DNA from: DATKNA01 sp963786765
Lineage (GTDB): Bacteria; Actinomycetota; Actinomycetes; Actinomycetales; Kineosporiaceae
DNA: 64,000 nt
Assembly (NCBI GenBank): GCA_963786765.1
Contig: CAWBAJ010000008.1
Coordinates: forward strand, 62,001 to 126,000
Direction of reading: 5' to 3'
Position 1 is the stretch's first letter. The number at the start of each line of letters is the position of its first letter. The notes beneath the pieces are model-generated. The model saw only the letters and a list, made by a program, of their open reading frames with translations, was not told the origin of the DNA and ran no database searches. This document shows, piece after piece, positions 24,581 to 32,734 of the stretch. The position numbers and the translations under genes are program-made.

Positions 24581-26399
24581 TCAGGCCTGCACGGCCGCCG
24601 GCGCGGTCGCCACGATGTGCAGGACCGGGACGTCGTACTCCTTCCGGGCGGTGTCGACGACCCCGTGCCGGAGCCATGTCGAGCGACCCTCGGGATGGGT
24701 GGCGATCACGATCCGGTCGGGCCGGGAACGGGCCACGGCATCCCGCAGCGCGTGGAGCGGCCGGTAGTCCCCGAGATCGCCGCTCGCGTCGAGCCCGTGC
24801 GAGCGGAGGATCTCCAGCGTCGAGTCCAGCCGCATGCGCGCGGCGTCCACCGTCGCCTGCCAGACCCAGACCGCGCCCTTCACCTCCGCCTGGCCCGTGT
24901 CCACCGGATTGGCCGGCACGCAGACGAAGTACTGGGCCTTGCCCGCCGCGTCGATGGCCCGCAGCTCCTCGATCAGCTCACCCGCACCGACCGTCTCGTT
25001 CGCGAGTACGAGAACCCGCGTCGCCGGTTGCTTCGGCGCCGCCTCCTCGGTGAGGTCCACCGAGCCGCCCCGCCACCGAGTCACGACGTAGAGGACCAGC
25101 ACGACAGCCCACGAGAGCAGGCTCAGCAGGATCTGGGACCGCGTGTCCGCTCCGAAGAACATCGAGGCCAGGACGGCGAGCATCGCAGCGATCGTCGCCA
25201 GAGTGAGCACCGGGAAGAACCACATCTTGCACGCGCATGCGCTCGGGAGGCGTGCGACGGCGCAGCACGAGCTGGGACACGGCGATGAGCAGGTAGACGA
25301 ACAGGATGATCGCGCCGGAGGAGTTCAGCAGGAAGAGGAAGACGGTGTCCGGGGACACCGCGGCACAGATCACGCAGAGGAACCCGACGATCGACGACGA
25401 CAGGATCGCCCAGACCGGCACGCCGCGGCGGTTGACCGTGATGAGCGCCACCGGGGCCTCCCGCCGCCCGGCGAGGACGAAGAGCATCCGTGAGGCCGTG
25501 TACAGGCCCGAGTTGAGACATGACAGCACGGCCGTCAGCACGACGGCGTTCATGATGTGGTCCGCGTACGGCAGGCCCATCTTCGTGAAGGCGCTGACGT
25601 AGGGCGACGCGGCGAGCTCGGCGGAGTTCCACGGCAGGATCACGGCCAGCAGGAACACCGACCCCACGTAGAAGATGGCGATGCGGGCCACGACCGAGTT
25701 CGTCGCTTTGGCGATCGCGCGCTCGGGATCGCTTGACTCCGCGGCGGCGATGGTGGCGATCTCCGCCCCCACCATCGAGAAGATGACGACCACGATCCCG
25801 GAGAAGACGGCCCCGACTCCGTTCGGGAAGAGCCCCCCGTACGCCGTGAGGTTGCTGAAGCTCAGGCTCTTGTTCGGCCAGATCCCGAGCACGTAGAGGG
25901 TGCCGAGCACGAGGAAGACGCAGATGGCCGCCACCTTGATCCCGGCGAACCAGTACTCGAACTCCCCGTAGGAGCTCACCGAGAACAGGTTCGTGCCCGT
26001 CATGAGCAGCATGAGGACGAGCGACAGCAGCCAGAGCGGGGCGCTGATCCAGTAGGTGAGGACTTTCGCCCCGGCAACGGCCTCGAAGCCGACGACGATG
26101 ACCCAGAAGTACCAGTACAGCCAGCCCACCGAGAAGCCGGCCCAGCCGCCGAGCGCCTTGCGGGCGTAGTCCGCGAAGGAACCGGTCGAGGGGTTGGCGG
26201 TCGCCATCTCCCCGAGCATCCGCATGACCAGGACGATCAGGACGCCGGTGATCGCGTAGGTGAGGAACGCCGCGGGACCGGTCTCCTTGATGACGACGCC
26301 GGAGCCGACGAAGAGGCCGGCGCCGATGACCCCGCCGATCGCGATCATCGTGAGGTGTCGTTGCTTCAGCCCCTTGTGGAGCTCGGGTGCAGCGCTCAT
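24581..26399 (-). CDS. APC-family amino acid permease with C-terminal Usp-like domain, 1-base frame change
   Basis: A proton-coupled amino-acid transporter of the GABA/aromatic permease group. It begins HLTMIAIGGVIGAGLFVGSG (helix 1 with the substrate-binding unwound Gly motif) and has about twelve membrane helices to VLYVVTRWR. A cytoplasmic domain of about 150 residues follows (TRVLVLANETVGAGELIEEL to EYDVPVLHIVAT), resembling a universal-stress/nucleotide-binding fold. An extra base at about 25230 separates the last two helices and the tail from the rest. Joined, it is 605 aa. I chose ATG 26399 with AAGGGGGG upstream. It is divergent from the aminotransferase gene at 26489. Confidence 0.85.
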
Positions 26400-26488
26400 G
26401 GCAGGCCCCCCTTGCCGACAGTGCCAGCACGTCTCTGACCCCAGCCTGGGGCACATGTCGGTCATGAGCCACCCGTACAGTGCGCGAC

Positions 26489-29400
26489 ATGACTCCGGCG
26501 ACCGTGGACGGCCTCGCTGCTGCTGCCGCGGAGCGCTTCGGGCTGGTGCCCGCCGAGATCGTGCCGCTGCCTGGCGAGCGGACGCTGAACGCCCTGGTCT
26601 CCACTGCGGCCGGGAACGCCGTCGTGGTCAAGCTCCACCCGCCGCACGAGGCCCCGGACGTCGACCTCGAGGTCGCTGCCCTCGACGCCCTCGCACACGG
26701 TCCCGCAGCCGCGCTGGTGCCCCGCGTCGTGCGGACCTCCGCCGGCGAGCACCGCGCCGAGGTCAGCGGTCGGATCGCGCGCGCCCTGACCTGGCTGCCC
26801 GGATCGGTCTGGGCCGACGCCGCTCGCGCCACGCCGGACCGGCTGCGCTCGCTCGGCGCCGCCGTGGCCCGTGTCGACGCAGCGCTCGCGGGGTTCACCC
26901 ATCCGCACCTCGCCAGGCCCCTGCGGTGGAACCTCGCCACCGCGGCCGGCCAGCGCGAGCTGCTCGCTCACGTGACGGACCCAGAGCGCCGAGGGCCGGC
27001 CGCCGCCGTCCTCGACCGGTTCGCCGAGCGAGGTCGCGCCCGCGCTCGCCACCCTCCCGGCGCAGGCGATCCACAACGACGCGAACGACCGCAACGTGCT
27101 GGTGGACGGCGACCGCGTGACCGGTCTGCTCGATTTCGCCGACCTCTGCAGGGCTCCCCGGATCTGCGGGCTCGCCGTCGCCGCCGCCTACGCCGTCGCG
27201 GCAGGTCCGCGCGTCCTCCCCCACGTCGTCGCCGGCTACCACGCGGTGGCCCCGCTCACGCCCGCTGAGCTGGCCCTGCTGCCCGACCTCGTGCGCACCC
27301 GGCTCGCGCTGAGCGTCGCCATGGCCGGCTGGCAGTCCGCCCGCGACCCCGGCAACGACTACCTCCTGGTGAGCCAGGACCACGTGTGGCCCGCCCTGCG
27401 GGGCCTGCCCCTGGATGCCGATCAGCTGCTGGTCGCCCGGCTTCGCAGCGCCTGCGGTTACGAACCTGTCGCCACCGCCCGCGCCGTCCGGGCCCACCTC
27501 GCGACGGTCGAGGCGGCCCCGGTGCTCGGCCGGCCGCTGACGCAGGTGGGCTACCGGGTGCTCGACTGGTCCGCCGGGCACGCGCCGGAGGCGCCGCCCG
27601 AGGGGCTGGTCGGCGTCGGGCGATACTGCGAGCACCGGGCGGTCTACACGACGGACGCCTTCTCGCCGCCGGACCAGAGGCGCCAGGCCCCGCCGGACGA
27701 CCCCGACGAGCGGCGGACCGTCCACCTCGGCGTCGACCTCTTCGTGCCGGCCGGCACACCCGTGCACGCGCCGCTGCCCGGCGTCGTACAGGCCGCCGCG
27801 GACAACGCGGAGCCGCTCGACTACGGCCCCGTCGTCGTCCTCGAACACCGCACCGGGCACGACGTCCCCTTCTTCACCCTGTACGGGCATCTCTCCCGCG
27901 CCGGCCTCGCGGGGATCCGGCCCGGGCAACGGGTCGCTGCCGGCGAGGTGATCGGATCCGTCGGGGATCCCGGGGAGAACGGCGGCTGGCCGCCGCACGT
28001 CCACGTGCAGCTGCTGACGACACTGGCCGGCATCCCGACGATCACCACCCCGGTGACGACGCCCGGGGTGGCGCCACGCGCCGAGCTCGGGCTCTGGCAG
28101 AGCGTCTCGCCCGACCCGAACCTGCTGCTGGGGCTGCCCGACGGCACGCGGGCGGACCCGGGCCTGCCGGCGTCCGAGATCGCCCGGCGGCGGCGCACGC
28201 TGATGTCACCCGCGCTGTCGCTCAGTTACGCCGAGCCGCTGCACATCGTGCGAGGCGAGGGGGCCCACCTCGTCGACGCGGCGGGCCGGCGGTGGCTCGA
28301 CCTCGTCAACAACGTCGCGCACGTCGGGCACGCCCACCCCCGGGTGGTGGCCGCGGCCGCGGAGCAGAACCGGCAGCTGAACACCAACACCCGGTATCTG
28401 CACGAGGCCGTCGCCGAGTACGCACGGCGCCTGGCCGAGACCCTGCCCGACCCGCTGTCGGTGTGCTTCTTCGTCAACTCCGGGTCGGAGGCGAACGACC
28501 TCGCGCTGCGCCTGGCGTACGCGCACACCCGGGCCCGCGACGTCCTCGTCCTCGACCACGCCTACCACGGGCACCTCGTGTCGCTGATCGACGTCAGCCC
28601 GTACAAGTTCGACGGCCCGGGCGGGTCGGGGTGCCCGCCGACCACGCACGTCGTCCCGCTGCCGGATCCCTACCGGGGGCGGTACCGGAGCGCGCCGGGC
28701 GCGCCGTCGGCCGAGGTCACGGCCCCGTACCTCGCCGAGGTCGACCGCCTGCTCGCCGGTCTCGCCGCCTCTGGCCGGCGTCCCGCGGCGTTCCTGGCCG
28801 AGCCGATGCCCGGGACCGCCGGGCAGGTGGTGCTCGCCGACGGGTTCCTCGCCGGCGCCTACGAGCGGGTGCGCGCTGCCGGCGGACTCTGCATCGCGGA
28901 CGAGGTGCAGATGGGTGTCGGGCGGCCGGGCGCCGCGATGTGGGGGTTCGAGCCGCACGGGGTCGTCCCCGACATCGTCACGATGGGCAAGCCGCTGGGC
29001 AACGGGCACCCGCTGGCCGCGGTGGTGACGACCCCCGAGGTGGCGGCCTCGTTCCTGACCGGGATGGAGTACTTCAACACCTTCGGCGGCAACCCCGTCT
29101 CGGCGCGCGTGGGCCTGGCCGTGCTCGACGTCGTCGCGGACGAGCGCCTGCAGCACCGCGCGGACGTCCTCGGGCGGCGCATGCTCGCCGGGCTTCGGGA
29201 ACTTGCCGACACCCACGAGCTCATCGGCGATGTGCGCGGCACCGGGCTGTTCGTGGGCGTCGAGCTCGTCACGGACCGCGGCGCGCGCACCCCGGCCGGC
29301 GCGGCCGCCGCCCGCGTGGTGGAGGAGGTCAAGGCGCGCGGCGTCCTGATCTCGAGCGACGGGCCGGAGCACAACGTGCTGAAGGTCAAACCGCCCATGG

Positions 29401-29489
29401 TGCTGTCGGAGGCGGACGTCGACCGATTCGTCGCCGTCCTGAACCAGTCGCTTACGACCGTCATTGCTACCCATTCGCTCAACGAGTAG
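26489..29489 (+). CDS. Three-domain protein: APH-type kinase, M23 peptidase-like domain, class III aminotransferase
   Basis: About 999 aa when one extra base near 27030 is removed. Residues about 1-330 form an aminoglycoside-phosphotransferase-like kinase with catalytic HNDANDRNVLV and metal-binding LLDFADL. Residues about 400-560 form an M23/LytM-like beta domain (HLGVDLFVPAGTPVHAPLPG, YGHLSRAGL, PPHVHVQLL). Residues about 580-999 are a PLP-dependent class III aminotransferase (FFVNSGSEANDLAL, CIADEVQMGVGR, catalytic Lys in TMGKPLGNGHPL). The same order is known from proteins related to ethanolamine-phosphate phospho-lyase, so phosphorylation followed by PLP chemistry on an amino alcohol is plausible. 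The substrate is unproven. Confidence 0.88.
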
Positions 29490-29491
29490 CA
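29465..29491. promoter_or_regulatory. Inverted repeat before the mazE-like gene
   Basis: TGCTAC (29465-29470) and GTAGCA (29486-29491) flank a 15-bp spacer just before the antitoxin start, in an unusually AT-rich patch that overlaps the 3' end of the preceding gene. Toxin-antitoxin modules are usually autorepressed through such repeats. This is a candidate only. Confidence 0.4.
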
Positions 29492-29499
29492 TTGCAGGT

Positions 29500-29733
29500 G
29501 TGAAGGTCAGCGTGAGCCTGAGCGCGGCCGATCTCGCCTTCGTCGACGAGTATGCGCGCTCGTCCGGTGCCCCATCACGGTCCGCCGTCCTGCACGAGGC
29601 GGTTCGCCTACTGCGCGAACGTCAGCTCGGCGACGCCTACGAGCAGGCCTGGGACGAGTGGGCAGCGAGCGATGATTCCGCCGCCTGGGACCGGACCAGC
29701 GGCGAGGGCCTGACCGCCGATGCGGCGAGGTGA
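29500..29733 (+). CDS. Ribbon-helix-helix antitoxin, MazE-like
   Basis: A 77-residue protein whose N-terminus VKVSVSLSAADLAFVDEYARSSGAPSRSAVLHEAVRLLRE fits a ribbon-helix-helix DNA-binding fold: a short strand, then two helices with the SRSAVLHEAV second helix. It has an acidic Trp-rich tail (YEQAWDEWAASDDSAAWD) of the kind that wraps the toxin. GTG at 29500 is preceded by a weak GCAGG. Its last 14 bases overlap the toxin gene, the classic arrangement. It should neutralise the MazF-like nuclease and repress its own operon. Confidence 0.82.
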   Translation: MKVSVSLSAADLAFVDEYARSSGAPSRSAVLHEAVRLLRERQLGDAYEQAWDEWAASDDSAAWDRTSGEGLTADAAR

Positions 29734-30067
29734 GGTATGGCTGGTCGACCTCGAGCCGGTGGCCGGCACGGAGGCGAACAAGGTGCGTCCTGTCGTCGTG
29801 GTCAGCAACGACGCAGCCAACCGGCGGGCGACCGACCGCGGGCGCGGAGTCGTCACGGTCGTTCCGGTGACATCGAACGTGAGCCGCGTCCTGCCCTTCC
29901 AGACCCTCTTGCCGGGCACGACGACCGGGCTCCGGCAGCCGTCGAAGGCGCACGCCGAGCAGGTGCGCAGCCTGGACCTGGTCAGGTTCCGGACGCGACT
30001 CGGCTCGGTGCCCGCGGACGTGTTGTCGGAGCTCGACGACGCGCTGCGCCTGCACCTATCGTTGTGA
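29720..30067 (+). CDS. MazF/PemK-family mRNA interferase toxin
   Basis: A 115-residue single-domain endoribonuclease. Family motifs are at the N-terminus (MRRGEVWLVDLEPVAGTEANK), KVRPVVVVSND with the conserved Arg-Pro, VVTVVPVTSNVSRVLPFQTLL, and PSKAHAEQVRSLDLVRF near the C-terminus. MazF proteins cleave RNA at short specific sequences to stall growth. The start overlaps the antitoxin gene. The pair sits between two metabolic genes with no sign of a mobile element. Confidence 0.9.
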   Translation: MRRGEVWLVDLEPVAGTEANKVRPVVVVSNDAANRRATDRGRGVVTVVPVTSNVSRVLPFQTLLPGTTTGLRQPSKAHAEQVRSLDLVRFRTRLGSVPADVLSELDDALRLHLSL

Positions 30068-30089
30068 GCAGCAGACGCCGGCCTCGACG

Positions 30090-30833
30090 ATGAGACGGGA
30101 GCACTGGGTCCTCCCCTCGCTCGCGACGGGGCCGATGAACGTGATCGCCTACGGGCACGCCGGCCAGCCCGTGATCTTCATCGGTGCCGAGCAGGCGCCG
30201 GCGTGGGTCTTCGAGCAGGCCGGGCTGCTCGACGCCGTCGCGTGGCTGATCGACGAGGGCCGGGTCCGGGTCTACGCGGTCGAGGCGTACGACAACGCCT
30301 CCTGGCGCAACGACAGCCTCGGCCGGGAGGACCGGGCCAAGGCGCACCAGCGGTTCGAGGACTTCGTCCTTGCCGACCTCGTGCCGGCGGTGCACCGCGA
30401 CTGCGGTTGGCTGGCTCCGATCGCCGTCACAGGGCCGAGCCTCGGGGCGTACAAGGCGGTGGACCTGTGTCTGCGCCGGCCCGACGTGTTCCCCGTCGCG
30501 CTCGGCATGTCGGGGGTCTACGACCTCGACCGGATCGGCTGGGGTGAGCGCGGGGACACCTTCTACTTCCACAACCCGGTCGACTACGTGGCGAACATGT
30601 CCGGGCCCCACCTCGACTGGGTCCGGTCCGCCGCCCGGGTCATCCTCGCGGTCGGCACCGGGATGTGGGAGGACGACTCGGCCAGCGGCGCTCTCAACGC
30701 GACGTTGCGGTTCGCCGCAGTGCTGGCCGAGAAGGGCATCCCCCACGAGCTCGACGTCTGGGGCAGCGACACCCCGCACGACTGGCCCTCGTGGGGCCGC
30801 ATGCTGGCCAAGCACCTTCCCCGCCTGGCCTGA
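30090..30833 (+). CDS. Alpha/beta-hydrolase esterase family protein
   Basis: A 247-residue protein of the esterase D/Fes-like fold. Features: a strand MNVIAYGHAGQPVIFI, nucleophile elbow ITVTGPSLGAYKAVDL-like (visible as AVTGPSLGAYKAV, with Ser in GPSLG), a late Asp region, and catalytic His in SDTPHDWPSWGRML. It resembles the 16176-16910 esterase in layout and the HDW/HDY histidine motif. It starts 22 bp after the toxin gene. I cannot name the ester it cleaves. No signal peptide is present. Confidence 0.75.
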   Translation: MRREHWVLPSLATGPMNVIAYGHAGQPVIFIGAEQAPAWVFEQAGLLDAVAWLIDEGRVRVYAVEAYDNASWRNDSLGREDRAKAHQRFEDFVLADLVPAVHRDCGWLAPIAVTGPSLGAYKAVDLCLRRPDVFPVALGMSGVYDLDRIGWGERGDTFYFHNPVDYVANMSGPHLDWVRSAARVILAVGTGMWEDDSASGALNATLRFAAVLAEKGIPHELDVWGSDTPHDWPSWGRMLAKHLPRLA

Positions 30834-30917
30834 GCGGGGCTGCTCCGACGGGGTGAGCGCCGGCCAGGGGTGCTTGCTATCGGGCGTAGCATCGCCGCTG
30901 CGGTCGGCAGAACGGGG

Positions 30918-31486
30918 ATGTTCGCGGTGCGCCGGATCACGGGGGGTTTGCTTCGCCGCACAGGCCCGGCGGCACCGGGACGACGACCGCGGTGTCGTCG
31001 CCGTCCTGGTCGCCGCCATGCTGGCCGTGTTCCTCGGCCTCGCTGCGCTGGTCGTCGACCAGGGAATGGCCGCGGACACCCAGCGCCAGGCCCAGAACGC
31101 CGCCGACGCGTCCGCCCTGGGTGCCGCCATGGTGCTGTACAAGGGCGGCACACCCGCGGACGCCGACGCAGCCGCTCGGGCCTACGCCAAGGCGGACTTC
31201 GGCACGACGCCCGCCGAGTGGTCCACCTGCACCACGACGACGACGACGGGGTTCAGCCTCTTCGTCCCCTGGTTGTAGCTGATGCACGGCGTGCCGTTCA
31301 GGGCGCACCAGCGGAGCCTTCTCGGACAGGGGTAACGGGCAGCTGACGGTCAACGGCCGCCTGGTGCTGGGGTACATGGAACTCAAGGGCTCCGGCGCGG
31401 ACAAGGTGCACGTCAACGTCACCGGGCCTCCGCCGGCCAACAGCCCGCCCGCGGTCACGGTCGGCATCCCACGCTTGAGTGGGTGA
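30918..31486 (+). pseudogene. Decayed TadG/TadE-like pilus-assembly gene
   Basis: The sequence DDDRGVVAVLVAAMLAVFLG, followed by DQGMAADTQRQAQNAADASA, is the N-terminal helix and hallmark of putative Flp-pilus-assembly TadG-like proteins. The ATG at 30918 (MFAVRRITGG) is one base out of frame with it, at a run of six G. The frame then meets a TAG at 31276-31278. A second frame continues with GNGQLTVNGRLVLGYMELKG, then GSGADKVHVNVTGPPPANSP, to a stop at 31484, which looks like a C-terminal relic. No other tad genes are present here. It is most simply a broken orphan gene. Confidence 0.6.
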
Positions 31487-31542
31487 GCACCGAGCTGCCA
31501 CTCGGAGGCGCTCCCCCGCGGCGCCCGGGGTACCGTCCGGGG

Positions 31543-32319
31543 ATGGCGCTGCTGCGATGCGACGTCTTCTCGGAGGCCCTGGGCCTGAGCACCTCGATGA
31601 CGGTGATCCTCCCGCAGCCGACGACGACCCAGATCGGCATGACGGGCGGGGCCGGCGAGGAGCCCCCGCCCGTGCTGTACCTGCTGCACGGGCTCTCCGA
31701 CGACGACACCATCTGGGTGCGCCGCACCTCGATCGAGCGCTATGTGGCGCCGCTCGGCCTCGCCGTCGTGATGCCACAGGTCCACCGCAGCTTCTACACC
31801 GACGAGGCGTACGGCGGGAGGTACTGGACGTTCGTCTCCGAGGAGCTGCCCGAGCTCGTCGCCAGATTCTTCCGCGTCTCCTCCCGGCGGGAGGACACCT
31901 TCGTCGCGGGGTTGTCGATGGGCGGCTACGGCGCGCTGAAGCTCGCTCTCCGGCAGCCAGAGCGGTTCGCCGCCGCCGCCAGCCTGTCGGGGGCCCTCGA
32001 CGTCGTCGCGCTCTCCCGCCGGCCGCGACCGGAGGACCCCACCCTGTGGAAGCGGGTGTTCGGCGGCCGCGTCTCCGGCGGCGCCGAGGACGACGTGTTC
32101 GCGCTCCTGCGACGCGCCAAGGGAGGACACGTGCCCGCCCTGCACGTGTCCTGCGGCACGGAGGACCAGTTGATCGCGCCGAACCGGCGCTTCGTCGCGA
32201 CCTGCAGCGCCGCCGGCATCCCCGTCACCCCGAGCTTCGGCCCGGGCGAGCACGACTGGGCCTACTGGGACGAGCGGATCCAGGACGTCCTCGCCTGGCT
32301 GCCCCTTCCCAGCCGCTGA
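31543..32319 (+). CDS. Esterase D / FrmB-like alpha/beta hydrolase
   Basis: About 258 aa from ATG 31543, chosen because MALLRCDVFSEALGLSTSMT is where the family begins; an upstream GTG at 31483 would add a Gly/Pro/Arg-rich tail. It shows LYLLHGLSDDDTIWVRRTSIERY with the oxyanion turn, the nucleophile elbow VAGLSMGGYGALKLAL (Ser in GLSMG), an Asp in CGTEDQLI, and His in GPGEHDWAYWDE. Related proteins include S-formylglutathione hydrolases and tributyrin esterases. The natural substrate is unknown. Confidence 0.82.
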   Translation: MALLRCDVFSEALGLSTSMTVILPQPTTTQIGMTGGAGEEPPPVLYLLHGLSDDDTIWVRRTSIERYVAPLGLAVVMPQVHRSFYTDEAYGGRYWTFVSEELPELVARFFRVSSRREDTFVAGLSMGGYGALKLALRQPERFAAAASLSGALDVVALSRRPRPEDPTLWKRVFGGRVSGGAEDDVFALLRRAKGGHVPALHVSCGTEDQLIAPNRRFVATCSAAGIPVTPSFGPGEHDWAYWDERIQDVLAWLPLPSR

Positions 32320-32337
32320 CAGCGACCCGCGGACGGT

Positions 32338-32649
32338 TCAGTCGTCGTCGGTCGTCCGCTCCCGGTCCGCCTCCGCGTCGTCCGCACCGACGGGCACGCC
32401 GTCGTCCGAGCCGCGGTTCTCCACCCCGAGGTCGTCGTTCGAGGTCATCAGGCCGCCGGGGTCTGCCAGGGCGCCGCCGTCGTCGGTGTCGGCCCCACTG
32501 CGTTCGGCGTCGGCGTCGCGGTCGGCCTCGCCGACGGGCACGCCGTCGGAGGTCGTCTGGTCCTGGTCGTCGTCGTCCTGGCGGAGCCCGCCGGCCGCTG
32601 CCGTCGCCGGAAGCATGCCGCCCATGCCTGCCGCTGGTTGAGTACTCAT
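32338..32649 (-). CDS. Small acidic, repeat-containing protein of unknown function
   Basis: A 103-residue, highly acidic, low-complexity protein. I chose the ATG at 32649 because a perfect AGGAGG lies four bases upstream; this excludes the first ten residues of a longer frame. It contains an imperfect internal duplication of DGVPVG-x2-D-x2-AD-x-ER separated by a glycine-rich linker. It has no membrane segment, cysteine or recognisable domain, and is probably disordered. It lies between convergent genes. The codon pattern is GC-rich like its neighbours, and the strong ribosome-binding site argues that it is real. Confidence 0.6.
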   Translation of the reverse strand: MSTQPAAGMGGMLPATAAAGGLRQDDDDQDQTTSDGVPVGEADRDADAERSGADTDDGGALADPGGLMTSNDDLGVENRGSDDGVPVGADDAEADRERTTDDD

Positions 32650-32734
32650 GACGCCTCCTGCTGCCGACTCGTCGTCCATGCGGTCCTCCAGTACCCGCAG
32701 CCGCCGTCTCTACTCCCGGACACCGGACGCACGC

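Noticed and set aside
24581..25225. Separate gene for a Usp-like membrane protein
   Set aside because: It begins in the middle of a permease helix. One extra base at about 25230 explains the split, and together they make one full-length permease.
31483..31542. GTG at 31483 as the start of the esterase gene
   Set aside because: It would add twenty Gly/Pro/Arg-rich residues not expected in the family. ATG 31543 begins at the conserved N-terminus.
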